Shown: positions 42,782 through 51,511 of the stretch, in pieces | How positions within the stretch are numbered: position 1 is the stretch's first letter | How the letters are laid out: each line of letters begins with the position of its first letter | From: CAZMZW01 sp964571135 | GTDB lineage: Bacteria > Chloroflexota > Anaerolineae > Anaerolineales > Anaerolineaceae | DNA length: 64,000 bases | Direction of reading: 5' to 3' | NCBI GenBank assembly: GCA_964571135.1 | Contig: CAZMZW010000009.1 | Coordinates: 36,831 to 100,830 of the forward strand | Notes under the pieces: generated by a model | Told to the model about the DNA's origin: nothing | The model's database searches: none | The model's input: only the letters and a program-made list of their open reading frames with translations | Program-made: the position numbers and the translations under genes

Positions 42782-44308
42782 TTACTTTTCTTCTTCTTCC
42801 TTGCGTAAATGCGGGAACAGGATCACTTCGCGGATGGAATGATTATTGGTCAACAGCATGGTCAGACGGTCCACGCCCATGCCAAAGCCGCCATTGGGCG
42901 GCATCCCGTAGGACATGGCTTTCAGGTAATCCTCATCCATTGGATGTCTCTCTTCATCTTCGGTCTTATAATCCCGACCCATTTCGATAAAGCGTTTTTC
43001 CTGTTCCAGTGGGTCATTCAGTTCAGTGAACGCGTTGCAAAGTTCGATCCCGCCCACAAAACCTTCAAACCGTTCCACTGTGCCCGCGTCGCCAGGAATG
43101 TTTTTTGCCAGCGGGGAAATATCCCGCGGATAGTTATACAGGAAGGTTGGCTGGATCAGGTTGGGCTCGATCTGGTCGCCGATGATGGCATCGATCAATT
43201 TTCCGCGCGGTGTGCCTTCTTTGGGATGCAAACCGGCTTTTTGCATCGCCTTATACAATCCCTTTTCTTCCGGTAATTGGGTGATATCTATATTGGTTTT
43301 ATCCAGGACCGCCTGACGCAGTTCCAGCCTCTTCCAGGGTATTTCAAAGTTGATCTCCTGCCCGTTGAAGGTCACCTGGCGTTTGCCCAACACCTTATCG
43401 CAGACAAAGGCGATCATCTGCTCGGTCAATTCCATGATCTTCAGGTAATCGGTGTAAGCCATGTAAAATTCGAGCTGGGTGAATTCCGGGTTATGTTTGA
43501 AGGAGACGCCCTCGTTGCGGAAGTCGCGCCCGATCTCGTAAACGCGGTCCAGCCCGCCTACCAATAACCTTTTCAAATACAGTTCAAAGGAAATGCGCAG
43601 ATACAGATCCTGTTTGAGCTGGTTGTGATGGGTGGTGAAGGGTTTGGCAGCCGCCCCACCGTACAGCGGTTGTAGAATGGGAGTTTCCACTTCCAAAAAG
43701 CCACGGCTGTCCAGGAATTCCTGTAAGGCGCGGATGATCCTGCCGCGCGTTTGGAAGGTCTCGCGCACTTCCGGGTTGACCGCCAGGTCAGCGTATCGCT
43801 CACGGAAGCGGGTCTCTGGGTCGGTCAGGGTTGCATGCCGCACCACCTGCCCGTCCACCTCTTCATCCTTGGCAGCTGGGAGGGGAGTGAGTGCTTTGCT
43901 AAGAAGTTTATAACTATTGACCAGGAGGGTGATCTCACCAGTGCGGGAGCGCATCAGGTCGCCGCCGGCTTGAATAAAATCACCCAGGTCCAGCAGGTCA
44001 TTGAACATATCCACTTTCTCCTGGCCCAGTTCATTGACGCGCAGCATTAGTTGGATACGTCCGCTTCCATCTTCGATGTGGCTGAAAGCCAGTTTGCCCA
44101 TTGGACGTTTGGAGCGCATCCGACCGCCCACGCTTGTTTGTGGAGCCGGGCTGATTTCAGTTTTTGTTTTTTCAAATTCTGTGAACAGCGCCAGGGCTTC
44201 TTTGATGGAATGGCTCACCTCTGCCCGCGTAGGGTAGGGGTCGATCCCTTGCTGGCGCAGGCGTTCGACTTTTTCTAAGCGGATCTTTTCCAGGTCATTT
44301 AGTTCCAT
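42782..44308 (-). CDS. lysS: Lysyl-tRNA synthetase, class II
   Basis: Charges tRNA-Lys. An N-terminal OB anticodon-binding domain (about 60-150) is followed by the class II core: motif 2 GRDFRNEGVSFKHNPEFTQLEFY and motif 3 GFGMGVDRLTMLLTN. Length 508 is typical. GAGGA precedes the ATG. It follows greA on the same strand, a frequent pairing, but a strong terminator lies between. Confidence 0.96.
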   Translation of the reverse strand: MELNDLEKIRLEKVERLRQQGIDPYPTRAEVSHSIKEALALFTEFEKTKTEISPAPQTSVGGRMRSKRPMGKLAFSHIEDGSGRIQLMLRVNELGQEKVDMFNDLLDLGDFIQAGGDLMRSRTGEITLLVNSYKLLSKALTPLPAAKDEEVDGQVVRHATLTDPETRFRERYADLAVNPEVRETFQTRGRIIRALQEFLDSRGFLEVETPILQPLYGGAAAKPFTTHHNQLKQDLYLRISFELYLKRLLVGGLDRVYEIGRDFRNEGVSFKHNPEFTQLEFYMAYTDYLKIMELTEQMIAFVCDKVLGKRQVTFNGQEINFEIPWKRLELRQAVLDKTNIDITQLPEEKGLYKAMQKAGLHPKEGTPRGKLIDAIIGDQIEPNLIQPTFLYNYPRDISPLAKNIPGDAGTVERFEGFVGGIELCNAFTELNDPLEQEKRFIEMGRDYKTEDEERHPMDEDYLKAMSYGMPPNGGFGMGVDRLTMLLTNNHSIREVILFPHLRKEEEEK

Positions 44309-44320
44309 AAATTCCTCGAT

Positions 44321-44358
44321 AAAAATAAAAACCCCGCCCGATGATTTCAGGGCGGGGT
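44321..44358 (-). terminator. Terminator after greA
   Basis: A 9-bp stem ACCCCGCCC/GGGCGGGGT (44331-44339 with 44350-44358) is followed on the minus strand by U4-A-U5. Confidence 0.88.
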
Positions 44359-44380
44359 GGATAAACTACCCTGTTTTAAA

Positions 44381-44848
44381 TCAGGCTACTTCCACAATTT
44401 TAACCTGATATTTATTTTCCGGGGCTTCCACGGTCACCACATCCCCTGTCTTGCGGCCCAAAAGCGCCTTGCCCAGCGGGGATTCGTTGGAAATATGCCC
44501 TTCCATCGGGTTGGCTTCGGCTGCACCCACGATCTCATATACATCTTTGGATTTACTGCCTACCTCATGAATGGTTACTTTGGAACCCACCTGCACGATT
44601 TCAGATTTCCTGGTTTCTTCAATGATCTTGGCAGTCGCCAGCAGCAGTTCCAGATCCTTGATGCGACCTTCCACAAAAGCCTGCTCATTCTTGGCGGCTT
44701 CGTATTCAGCGTTTTCGATCAGGTCTTCGCCATCCGCGGCTTCGCGAAGGCGCGCGGCAATTTCCTCACGCCTTGTGGTGCGCAGGTGATCCAGTTCTTC
44801 CTGTAATTTCTGATAGCCTTCACGGGTTAGGAAAGAATTGGCAGCCAT
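44381..44848 (-). CDS. greA: Transcription elongation factor GreA
   Basis: Rescues backtracked RNA polymerase by stimulating transcript cleavage. It has the N-terminal coiled coil (FLTREGYQKLQEELDHLRTTRREEIAARLREAADGEDL pattern, with the functional acidic tip) and the C-terminal globular domain (VGSKVTIHEVG; HISNESPLGKALLGRKTGDVVTV). Length 155 is normal. GAGGTAAA precedes the ATG. Confidence 0.95.
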   Translation of the reverse strand: MAANSFLTREGYQKLQEELDHLRTTRREEIAARLREAADGEDLIENAEYEAAKNEQAFVEGRIKDLELLLATAKIIEETRKSEIVQVGSKVTIHEVGSKSKDVYEIVGAAEANPMEGHISNESPLGKALLGRKTGDVVTVEAPENKYQVKIVEVA

Positions 44849-44910
44849 TTTGTTTTACCTCTCTTGCTTTGTTTTTAAAATTGAACCCGTTGCTGGGCGG
44901 GCTCTCTTAA

Positions 44911-44938
44911 TAATAAAACCACTCAAATGAGTGGATTT
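44911..44938 (-). terminator. Terminator between the oxidoreductase operon and greA
   Basis: A 6-bp stem CCACTC/GAGTGG (44919-44934) is followed on the minus strand by UUUUAUUAUU. It lies about 115 nt after the gamma-subunit stop and before greA. Confidence 0.6.
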
Positions 44939-45050
44939 TGGTTTTTGCCTTATAAGGGATTGAATTAACAAGATATTACCATAAATCAAATTGGAAGGCA
45001 AGTTGGATATAAGGGTTAGTGGCGCTTGTCAAGCCTTCTCATAAGCGCTT

Positions 45051-45590
45051 CTATTTTTCTGAATATTCCGCACCTTTGTGCAGCGCTTTGAGGTTGAGCT
45101 CCAGCAACTTCAGTTGCTTTTCAGAAGATTCCTTTTTCAGTGCCTCTTCCACTGCTTTTATGGGCACAAAACCGGTGTTCTGTACCAGTCCGCCCAGCAT
45201 GACCATATTGGTCAGGCGTTTATCGCCTAATTCTTCGGCAGCCTGTGTTCCGGGGATGGTGATCACATGGATATCCTTACGAATCGCCTTGCGGTTGACC
45301 ATGGAACTGTTGATGATTAAATATCCACCTTCCTGAACAAGCGCTTCATATTTATCCAGTGAAGGCTGATTGAGCACGATGACGGCTTTTGGGTTGCGCA
45401 CCTGTGGAGAACCAATCTCTCCATCGGAGATCACCACAGTGCAGTTGGCTGTTCCACCGCGCATTTCCGGCCCATAGGAGGGCAGCCAGGTCACTTCATG
45501 TCCGGCATGCAGCCCGGCATGCGCCAGCAGCTTTCCGGCAAACAATACACCCTGACCACCGAATCCAGCAATGATGGTTTCGTTTTGCAT
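45051..45590 (-). CDS. korC: 2-oxoacid:ferredoxin oxidoreductase, gamma subunit
   Basis: Gamma subunit of a CoA-dependent 2-oxoacid:ferredoxin oxidoreductase. It has the typical start IIAGFGGQGVLFAGKLLAHAG and GPEMRGGTANCTVVIS. Length 179. It is the last gene of a four-gene operon (ferredoxin, alpha, beta, gamma) and is followed by a terminator. Whether the complex acts on 2-oxoglutarate or branched-chain 2-oxoacids cannot be decided from sequence by eye. Confidence 0.9.
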   Translation of the reverse strand: MQNETIIAGFGGQGVLFAGKLLAHAGLHAGHEVTWLPSYGPEMRGGTANCTVVISDGEIGSPQVRNPKAVIVLNQPSLDKYEALVQEGGYLIINSSMVNRKAIRKDIHVITIPGTQAAEELGDKRLTNMVMLGGLVQNTGFVPIKAVEEALKKESSEKQLKLLELNLKALHKGAEYSEK

Positions 45591-45601
45591 TTCATCCCTC
45601 C

Positions 45602-46384
45602 TTAGAATTTCAGCTCAACCAGAGCCGGGTGAATTTTGAAGTCATTGAGCGGGTAATAAGGCACCATTTTATCTGCCAGCCAGCGGTTGGATTCCAGCGG
45701 GGTCATCTTCCAGTTGGAGGGACAGGTGGAAAGCAGTTCCACCATGGAAAAGCCTAATCCCCGTACCTGCGTCTCAAAAGCATAGCGGATGGCTTTTTTT
45801 GCCAGGCGGATATTTTTGGGATCATGCAGGCTGCGCCGGACGACGTAACTGGCGCCGTCCAACGTGGCGATCATCTCGCTTGCGCGGATGGGGTAACCCA
45901 TAGTTTCTACATCCCGCCCGTTGGGGGAGGAAGTGGTCTTCATCCCTGGCAGGGTGGTGGGAGCCATCTGACCGCCAGTCATCCCGAAATTGGCGTTATT
46001 GATATAGATCACAGTGATGTTCTCTCCGCGAGCTGCTGCTGCGATGATCTCGCCGGTGCCGATGGAGATCATATCGCCATCACCCTGGTAAGTGAGCACG
46101 ATATTTTCAGGGCGCACGCGTTTGATGCCGGTCGCCATGGCAGGGGCGCGGCCATGCGGGGCTTGCACAAAATCAAAGTTAAAATAATTATAGGCAAATA
46201 CCGAACAGCCCACGGAAGCCACACCGATGGTGCGCTCGCGCAGACCCATCTCATCCAGCACTTCTGCCACCAGGCGGTGGGCAACCCCGTGCGTGCAGCC
46301 GGGGCAATAGTGCGTATTCACATCCAGCAGGGAATCCGGCCGTTGATAGACGACCTGCATTGCTTCAATATTGGCAGTGGTCAT
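45602..46384 (-). CDS. korB: 2-oxoacid:ferredoxin oxidoreductase, beta (thiamine diphosphate) subunit
   Basis: TPP-binding subunit. CPGCTHGVAHRLV supplies conserved cysteines, and the TPP motif is GDGDMISIGTGEIIAAAARGENITVIYINNANFGMTGGQ in the usual spacing (GDGD ... NN). APHGRAPAMATGIKR is also typical. Length 260. Its ATG overlaps the alpha-subunit stop by 4 nt. It forms the catalytic core with the alpha subunit. Confidence 0.92.
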   Translation of the reverse strand: MTTANIEAMQVVYQRPDSLLDVNTHYCPGCTHGVAHRLVAEVLDEMGLRERTIGVASVGCSVFAYNYFNFDFVQAPHGRAPAMATGIKRVRPENIVLTYQGDGDMISIGTGEIIAAAARGENITVIYINNANFGMTGGQMAPTTLPGMKTTSSPNGRDVETMGYPIRASEMIATLDGASYVVRRSLHDPKNIRLAKKAIRYAFETQVRGLGFSMVELLSTCPSNWKMTPLESNRWLADKMVPYYPLNDFKIHPALVELKF

Positions 46385-47511
46385 GAAGACTTCTCCTTAC
46401 TGCGCAAGTTTTCCAATTTGCTCAGCCAGCGCTCGCGCGCCAGCCCGTCATTCTTTAATGGACCTTTGGCCAGGCTGCGGATCTCGCCCAGCACTTCATC
46501 CGGGAAAGGGGTCACCCCGCCCAAACGCCCGTAAAATTCCACCGGGAGTGTATCCTTTACAGCCAGCTGTACGTCGCTCAGCATCATGCCGGAATTCATT
46601 TCCACCACCAGCATGCCTTCCAGCTTTTTGGCAGCATCCAGCAGTACCTGGCTGGGGAAAGGGCTCAGACTGATCGGGCGGATGAGGCCTACCGGGATGC
46701 CTTCCGCTCGGGCAGCGCGGACCGCCGAAAGTGCGATCCGTCCGGCTGTGCCAAAACCCACCACGGCAAAACGGGCATCATCCATGTAATAGTCTTTAAA
46801 ACGGATCTCATTCTTTTCGATCGCCTGCCAGCGTTTCATCAGACGAAGGTTGGTCAGTTCTTCTTCGTAAGGGTCAAGGTCAATGGAGGAGAGAAATCTG
46901 CGTACGCGGCCTTTGGCGCCAGATACAGCGTAAGGTGGAATTTTAGTGAGCAGGGGACGCATCGGCGGCATTTCCACCGGCTCCATCATCTGCCCCAGGC
47001 TTCCATCCACCAGCAGGATTCCGATCGCCAGATATTTTTCGGCAATATCAAAGAAGTTATATAACAAATCCACCGCTTCCTGGATGCTGGCCGGCGCAAG
47101 TACAATGGGATGATAATCCCCGTGCCCGCCGCCGTGCACGATCTGGTTATAGTCGCCCTGTGAGGCGGCAATATTGCCCAGTCCGGGACCGCCGCGCATC
47201 ACATCCACCAAAAGCATGGGCACTTCTGTGCCTGCGATGTAAGAAAGTCCTTCCATCATCAAACTGGTGCCAGGACTGGAAGTGGAACTCATCACCCGTA
47301 CTCCCGCGCAAGCCGCGCCATAGACCATATTGATCGCTCCCAGCTCACTTTCTGCCTGCAGGAATGTCCGTCCCAGTTCCGGCATACGAGCTGACATGTA
47401 TTCCAGGATTTCAGTCTGGGGAGTGATCGGATAGCCAAAATACGCTTGGAGTCCGGCGCGGACACAGGCTTCACCCATTGCCTGGTTGCCTTCCCATAAT
47501 TCTCGGGTCAT
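46381..47511 (-). CDS. korA: 2-oxoacid:ferredoxin oxidoreductase, alpha subunit
   Basis: Alpha (pyrimidine-binding) subunit, 376 residues. Conserved segments are GNQAMGEACVRAGLQAYFGYPITPQTEILEY, TSSPGTSLMMEGLSYIAGTEVPMLLVDVMRGGPGLGN and the C-terminal VVEMNSGMMLSDV. The size fits the KorA/VorB group. Overlaps both the ferredoxin gene and the beta gene by 4 nt, so subunits are made stoichiometrically. It is an enzyme of anaerobic metabolism using ferredoxin. Confidence 0.92.
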   Translation of the reverse strand: MTRELWEGNQAMGEACVRAGLQAYFGYPITPQTEILEYMSARMPELGRTFLQAESELGAINMVYGAACAGVRVMSSTSSPGTSLMMEGLSYIAGTEVPMLLVDVMRGGPGLGNIAASQGDYNQIVHGGGHGDYHPIVLAPASIQEAVDLLYNFFDIAEKYLAIGILLVDGSLGQMMEPVEMPPMRPLLTKIPPYAVSGAKGRVRRFLSSIDLDPYEEELTNLRLMKRWQAIEKNEIRFKDYYMDDARFAVVGFGTAGRIALSAVRAARAEGIPVGLIRPISLSPFPSQVLLDAAKKLEGMLVVEMNSGMMLSDVQLAVKDTLPVEFYGRLGGVTPFPDEVLGEIRSLAKGPLKNDGLARERWLSKLENLRSKEKSS

Positions 47512-47759
47512 TCTCCCTCCTTTTGGTTTTCAGCCTTTTTAATGGGTTCACGGTAAACCGTGATGGCAGCTTCCGGGCAGATAATGGCGCAAATACCACA
47601 TCCGGTACAGCCGTCCGTAAAAAGAGACGCCGGATGGTAACCGCGCGGGGTGATCTTCTCCAGCGAGAGGGCGATCACATCCTGAGGGCAAGCCTCGATG
47701 CACAACTCGCAGGCTTTGCATAGATCTTCATCGACAATAATGGTGCCTTTGACGGGCAT
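47508..47759 (-). CDS. korD: Ferredoxin-like delta subunit, two 4Fe-4S clusters
   Basis: An 83-residue polyferredoxin with two 4Fe-4S motifs, CKACELCIEACP and CTGCGICAIICP. It is the first gene of the oxidoreductase operon and passes electrons from the TPP subunits to soluble ferredoxin. No clear Shine-Dalgarno sequence apart from TAGGAGAT 7 nt before the ATG, which is good. Confidence 0.93.
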   Translation of the reverse strand: MPVKGTIIVDEDLCKACELCIEACPQDVIALSLEKITPRGYHPASLFTDGCTGCGICAIICPEAAITVYREPIKKAENQKEGE

Positions 47760-48136
47760 TGCCTAATCTCCTAGTAAAAAAGTAAATTGGACAAGTTGGG
47801 TCGGAAATATTATACCTTTTCTCAACCCGATTATTGTACGTGCGAAGCCGCTTTTAGCAAAGTGGATTTCTTCACATGCAAATAATATTAATATCATTGC
47901 CGCATTATGAAATAGTAAAACACAGAAAAAATTTGCGAGGAGGAAAATAGAGCGACGTAGGAATCTGCTTGTTCTTATCTGAATTAATGTAGATTGCATC
48001 CCTTACCCCTGCAGGGTTCAGGGCAGGCGGCAAAGAACGCCTCGCAATGACAGATAGATATTGAATCAATCTGACCGCATGGCAAACCGGATGGAAGAAT
48101 TAAATTCCCTTGCTTATTTGAGTCCAAGCGCAACAA
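47760..48136. other. Intergenic region with a possible dispersed repeat (47992-48053)
   Basis: No supportable gene. The segment 47992-48053 begins AGATTGC and ends CGCCTCGCAATGACAGA, with ATTGC/GCAAT-like ends. This is the form of dispersed repeats common in intergenic DNA of many bacteria. A related shorter element is at 59243. A hydrophobic 78-codon minus-strand frame at 47763-47999 has no recognisable start signals. Confidence 0.35.
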
Positions 48137-49357
48137 CTAACCGATCCACTCCACGATTATACTTTCTCCCTGTCCAACCCCCACGCACAAAGTCGCCAGC
48201 CCGTAAAATGGCTTGGCTGTTTGTGCGTCGTCTGTCCGCCGGCGCATTTCATGGATTAGTGTGGTCAATATGCGTGCCCCTGAACAGCCAAGTGGATGTC
48301 CGAGTGCTATCGCCCCGCCGTTGACGTTGGTGATCGCGGCATCCAGCTTCAACTCGCGCATGACTGCCAATGTCTGCGCGGCGAAGGCTTCATTCAATTC
48401 GACCAGTCCAATATCTTTAATCTTTAGGTTGGCCAGTCGGAGCGCTTTTTGGGTGGCCGGGATCGGACCCAGCCCCATGAGGCGAGGGTCCGTGCCCACA
48501 GCGGCTGAGGTCACAATACGCGCCAATGGTTTTAGCTTATGTTCTCTGGCAAAATCCTCACTGGTGATCAGCAGTGCGGCTGCACCGTCGTTCATCCCGG
48601 AGGAGTTACCGGCGGTCACTGTTCCGCCCTCGCGGAAAGAAGGCTTAAGGGCTGCCAACGCTTTCAGGGAGGTATCCCGGCGTGGTCTTTCATCACTATC
48701 GATAAAAAGCTCGCCTTTCTTCTGGGTAATCTTAATCGGTAAGAATTCATCCTTGAACTTGCCCGAATCCATGGCAGCCACGGCACGCTGATGGCTTTGC
48801 AGGGCAAATGCGTCCTGTTCGCCGCGCATAATCTTGTATTTCTCGGCAATATTTTCTGCCGTCTCTCCCAGCGAAATGGTATAGCTCATTTCCATCAGGC
48901 GCGGGTTGGGGTAGCGCCAGCCCAGGGCAGTATCCCAGGCGGTCAGGTTGCCAAAGGGAAAGGGTTTCTCAGCTTTGGGGACTGAATAGGGCGCGCGTGA
49001 CATGCTTTCCACACCCCCTGCTAAAACCGCCTGTAATTCGCCACATTTAATTGCCCGCGCAGCCATGCTCACGGCTGCCAGCCCGGAGGCGCACAGGCGG
49101 TTGACTGTCACTCCCGCGGTTTGCAGGGGCAGTCCCGCCAGCAGGACGGCCATGCGGGCCACATCGCGGTTATCCTCGCCAGCCTGGTTGGCACAGCCCA
49201 GGATCACCTCTTCGATCAGTGCCGTGTCCAGCTTGTTGCGTTCCAGGAGTGCCTTAAGAACCAGGGCAGCCAGGTCATCTGGCCGGATGGAAGCCAGAGC
49301 CCCGCCCAGGTTACCGATCGGGGTGCGTAATGCATCAATGATCACAGCTTGGAGCAT
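48137..49357 (-). CDS. Acetyl-CoA C-acetyltransferase (thiolase)
   Basis: Thiolase of 406 residues, condensing or cleaving acetoacetyl-CoA or longer 3-ketoacyl-CoA. The nucleophilic Cys lies in NRLCASGLAAVSMAA (about 88). The GGAIALGHPLGCSGARI motif carries the catalytic His and second Cys. NEAFAAQTLAVMRE is also intact. CAGGAG precedes the ATG at 9 nt. A truncated copy of this gene's first 16 codons and its upstream region lies at 56296, beyond the NRPS locus. Direction of the reaction is not known. Confidence 0.93.
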   Translation of the reverse strand: MLQAVIIDALRTPIGNLGGALASIRPDDLAALVLKALLERNKLDTALIEEVILGCANQAGEDNRDVARMAVLLAGLPLQTAGVTVNRLCASGLAAVSMAARAIKCGELQAVLAGGVESMSRAPYSVPKAEKPFPFGNLTAWDTALGWRYPNPRLMEMSYTISLGETAENIAEKYKIMRGEQDAFALQSHQRAVAAMDSGKFKDEFLPIKITQKKGELFIDSDERPRRDTSLKALAALKPSFREGGTVTAGNSSGMNDGAAALLITSEDFAREHKLKPLARIVTSAAVGTDPRLMGLGPIPATQKALRLANLKIKDIGLVELNEAFAAQTLAVMRELKLDAAITNVNGGAIALGHPLGCSGARILTTLIHEMRRRTDDAQTAKPFYGLATLCVGVGQGESIIVEWIG

Positions 49358-49395
49358 GGGGAATTTCTCCTGAATAAAATTTTAGTATTAGTGCT
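49310..49395 (-). repeat. Thiolase 5' end and upstream region, copy 1 of a diverged direct repeat
   Basis: This segment, covering the first codons and the upstream region of the intact thiolase, recurs in the same orientation at 56304-56390 with roughly 80% identity by eye. The two copies bracket the NRPS locus. Confidence 0.75.
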
Positions 49396-49700
49396 ATTCT
49401 GCTTATTTTTAAGGTTATTTACAGTATAGCAAGAAAAGTGACGATGAAGGAGGAATCCCCTGTTTTTCATTGTTGTGGATGTACAACTTATGGAAATTAA
49501 ATTCAATAATAACCTTATGTTTCTTTGTCAATGAGTCATCAGGATCTCCGTTCGACTCCAGAAGAGAAGACCTCAGAGAAGACACCTGTTTTTATTAGCC
49601 AACATTCTTTGATGATAGGCGGATAACAATTTCAGGTAAAATTCTTTAAGTCAAAGGACGAAAGCCGCTAACTATTAGATTTGCATAAATAAAAGGTGAA
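49396..49700. other. Intergenic region upstream of the NRPS locus
   Basis: AT-rich, with no recognised gene. A 31-codon plus-strand ORF (49531-49626, MSHQDLRSTPEEKT...) has a protein-like hydrophilic composition but no ribosome site. A TAAAAT at 49637-49642 could be the -10 of the NRPS operon, without a convincing -35. Confidence 0.3.
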
Positions 49701-51500
49701 ATGATTTCATCAGGTTTAATACATCAAATAATTCTAGAAAAAAGTAACAACAGATCTGAAGCTCCTGCGATTCTATCACCAGGCAAAGAAACTACTTCCT
49801 ATCGAAACCTTTCCCGGCATCTTCAATCGACTGCTCTTCAACTAAATCAATGGGGGATCCGACCAGCAGACCGCCTGGCACTCGTGCTGCCAAATGGTCC
49901 TGAAATGGCGACCGCCTTTCTGGCAATTTCGACAGTCTGTACCTGTGCGCCTTTAAATCCCAACTATTCGTTGGAAGATTTCAAATTCAGTTTGGAAGAT
50001 TTGCATATTAAAGCCCTGGTGACAACTCATGGATTGGATCACCCGTCACGTAAGGCTGCTTCTGATCTGGGAATACCGGTTATTGACCTTGAACCGGATG
50101 TGAAATACGCGGGAATTTTCAGCCTAAACTGCAATATACCCGTCGATGAGACCATTCACGAACTTATCCTGAAGGAGATGGATACTATTGCTTTGGTGTT
50201 GCATACTTCGGGTACAACCTCCCGTCCGAAGATAGTCCCACTTTCTCATCGCAATATTTTTCACTCTGTAAATAATGTAGCAGGATCCTATGCTTTGAAG
50301 CCCGATGATCGCTGCTTAAATATGATGCCGCTATTTCATGTCCATGGCCTGATTGGTGCAGTGGCAGCATCACTGGTCTCAGGGGCGAGTGTCATTTGTA
50401 CCCCAGGTTTTTCGACTCGTTATGTTTTAGATTGGTTAACCGAATTTAAACCAACATGGTATACAGCTGTCCCAACCATCCATCAGGCATTGCTCGATGA
50501 GGTAGTGCGTCAACCGGATATTATTAAAAAAGTGAAGTTGCGCTTCATTCGTTCATGCTCCTCTCCACTGGCGCCCCAACTTGCACAAGAACTGGAATCG
50601 ACTTTCTCCGTACCTGTGATGGAGGCTTATGGGATGACGGAGGCCACCCATCAGATCGCCAGTAATCCCTTACCACCGCGCCCTAGTAAATTTGGGTCGG
50701 TAGGCCTGGCGACAGGAGCCACCCGGGTTTCGATATTTAATGAGCGTGGCGATGTGCTCCCTACAAAATCGGTGGGGGAAATTTGCATTCAAGGCGAGAA
50801 TGTGATAAAAAGCTACGAGAATAATCCCAAAGCCAATCGAGACAGTTTTATGGCGGGCTGGTTGCGTACAGGTGATCGGGGTTATAAAGACGAAGACGGT
50901 TATATATTCATTCAGGGGCGTCTTAAAGAGCTCATCAACCGTGCCGGTGAAAAAATTTCCCCTCGCGAAATAGATGAAGTACTGTTGCAGCATCCAGCTG
51001 TCAAGCAAGCGGTTGCTTTTAGCGTACCTCACCCATCGTTGGGGGAGGAAGTGGCAGCTGCCATCGTCTTGAAGCCTGGTATGAATGTAACTATGCAGGA
51101 ATTGCGCCGGTTCGCCGCAAACAAACTGGCGGACTTTAAAGTTCCGCGATTGATCATTTTTGTTGCTGATATTCCGAAAGGGACGACTGGCAAAATCCAA
51201 CGTATCGGCCTGGGAGAAAAACTGCAAACTGAACTGGAAATTGCGAAGAGGCATGAAACATCCGATATCTTTGAACCCCGCACATCAGCAGAAAAAAAAT
51301 TGTTATCAATCTGGCAGCAGATATTTGACAGCACACCGATTGGAATACGTGACGATTTCTTCGCTTTGGGTGGAGATTCAATTAAAGCCGCGCGAATTTT
51401 GATGTTGGTTGAAAAAGACTTCAATGTTCATCTCTCATTGAAGGAAATATTTAATCTGTCAACTATTGAATTAATGGCAAAATTTGTACAAGATATATAA
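49701..51500 (+). CDS. AMP-dependent acyl/aminoacyl ligase with C-terminal carrier domain
   Basis: A 599-residue stand-alone activation module. The adenylation domain (1-~510) has core motifs VLHTSGTTSRPKIVPLSH, MPLFHVHGLIGA, EAYGMTEATHQIASNP, GWLRTGDRGYKDEDGYIF and PKGTTGKIQRIGL. It is closer to acyl-CoA synthetase-type ligases than to amino-acid NRPS domains. A phosphopantetheine carrier domain follows (~525-599) with Ser560 in FFALGGDSIKAAR. It probably loads an acyl group on its own carrier for the condensation domain of the next gene, 11 nt downstream. AGGTG precedes the ATG. The substrate is unknown. Confidence 0.88.
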   Translation: MISSGLIHQIILEKSNNRSEAPAILSPGKETTSYRNLSRHLQSTALQLNQWGIRPADRLALVLPNGPEMATAFLAISTVCTCAPLNPNYSLEDFKFSLEDLHIKALVTTHGLDHPSRKAASDLGIPVIDLEPDVKYAGIFSLNCNIPVDETIHELILKEMDTIALVLHTSGTTSRPKIVPLSHRNIFHSVNNVAGSYALKPDDRCLNMMPLFHVHGLIGAVAASLVSGASVICTPGFSTRYVLDWLTEFKPTWYTAVPTIHQALLDEVVRQPDIIKKVKLRFIRSCSSPLAPQLAQELESTFSVPVMEAYGMTEATHQIASNPLPPRPSKFGSVGLATGATRVSIFNERGDVLPTKSVGEICIQGENVIKSYENNPKANRDSFMAGWLRTGDRGYKDEDGYIFIQGRLKELINRAGEKISPREIDEVLLQHPAVKQAVAFSVPHPSLGEEVAAAIVLKPGMNVTMQELRRFAANKLADFKVPRLIIFVADIPKGTTGKIQRIGLGEKLQTELEIAKRHETSDIFEPRTSAEKKLLSIWQQIFDSTPIGIRDDFFALGGDSIKAARILMLVEKDFNVHLSLKEIFNLSTIELMAKFVQDI

Positions 51501-51511
51501 AACAAAACCTT

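Noticed and set aside
47763..47999. 78-codon hydrophobic minus-strand ORF before the ferredoxin gene
   Set aside because: No ribosome site, Phe/Leu/Ile-rich in AT-rich DNA, overlaps a repeat-like element; probably spurious.
49619..49634. Sixteen bases identical to part of the E. coli lac operator region (GCGGATAACAATTTCA)
   Set aside because: No lac genes, repressor gene or vector-like sequence nearby; AT-rich intergenic DNA. Treated as chance similarity, though a contamination check of the assembly is easy.
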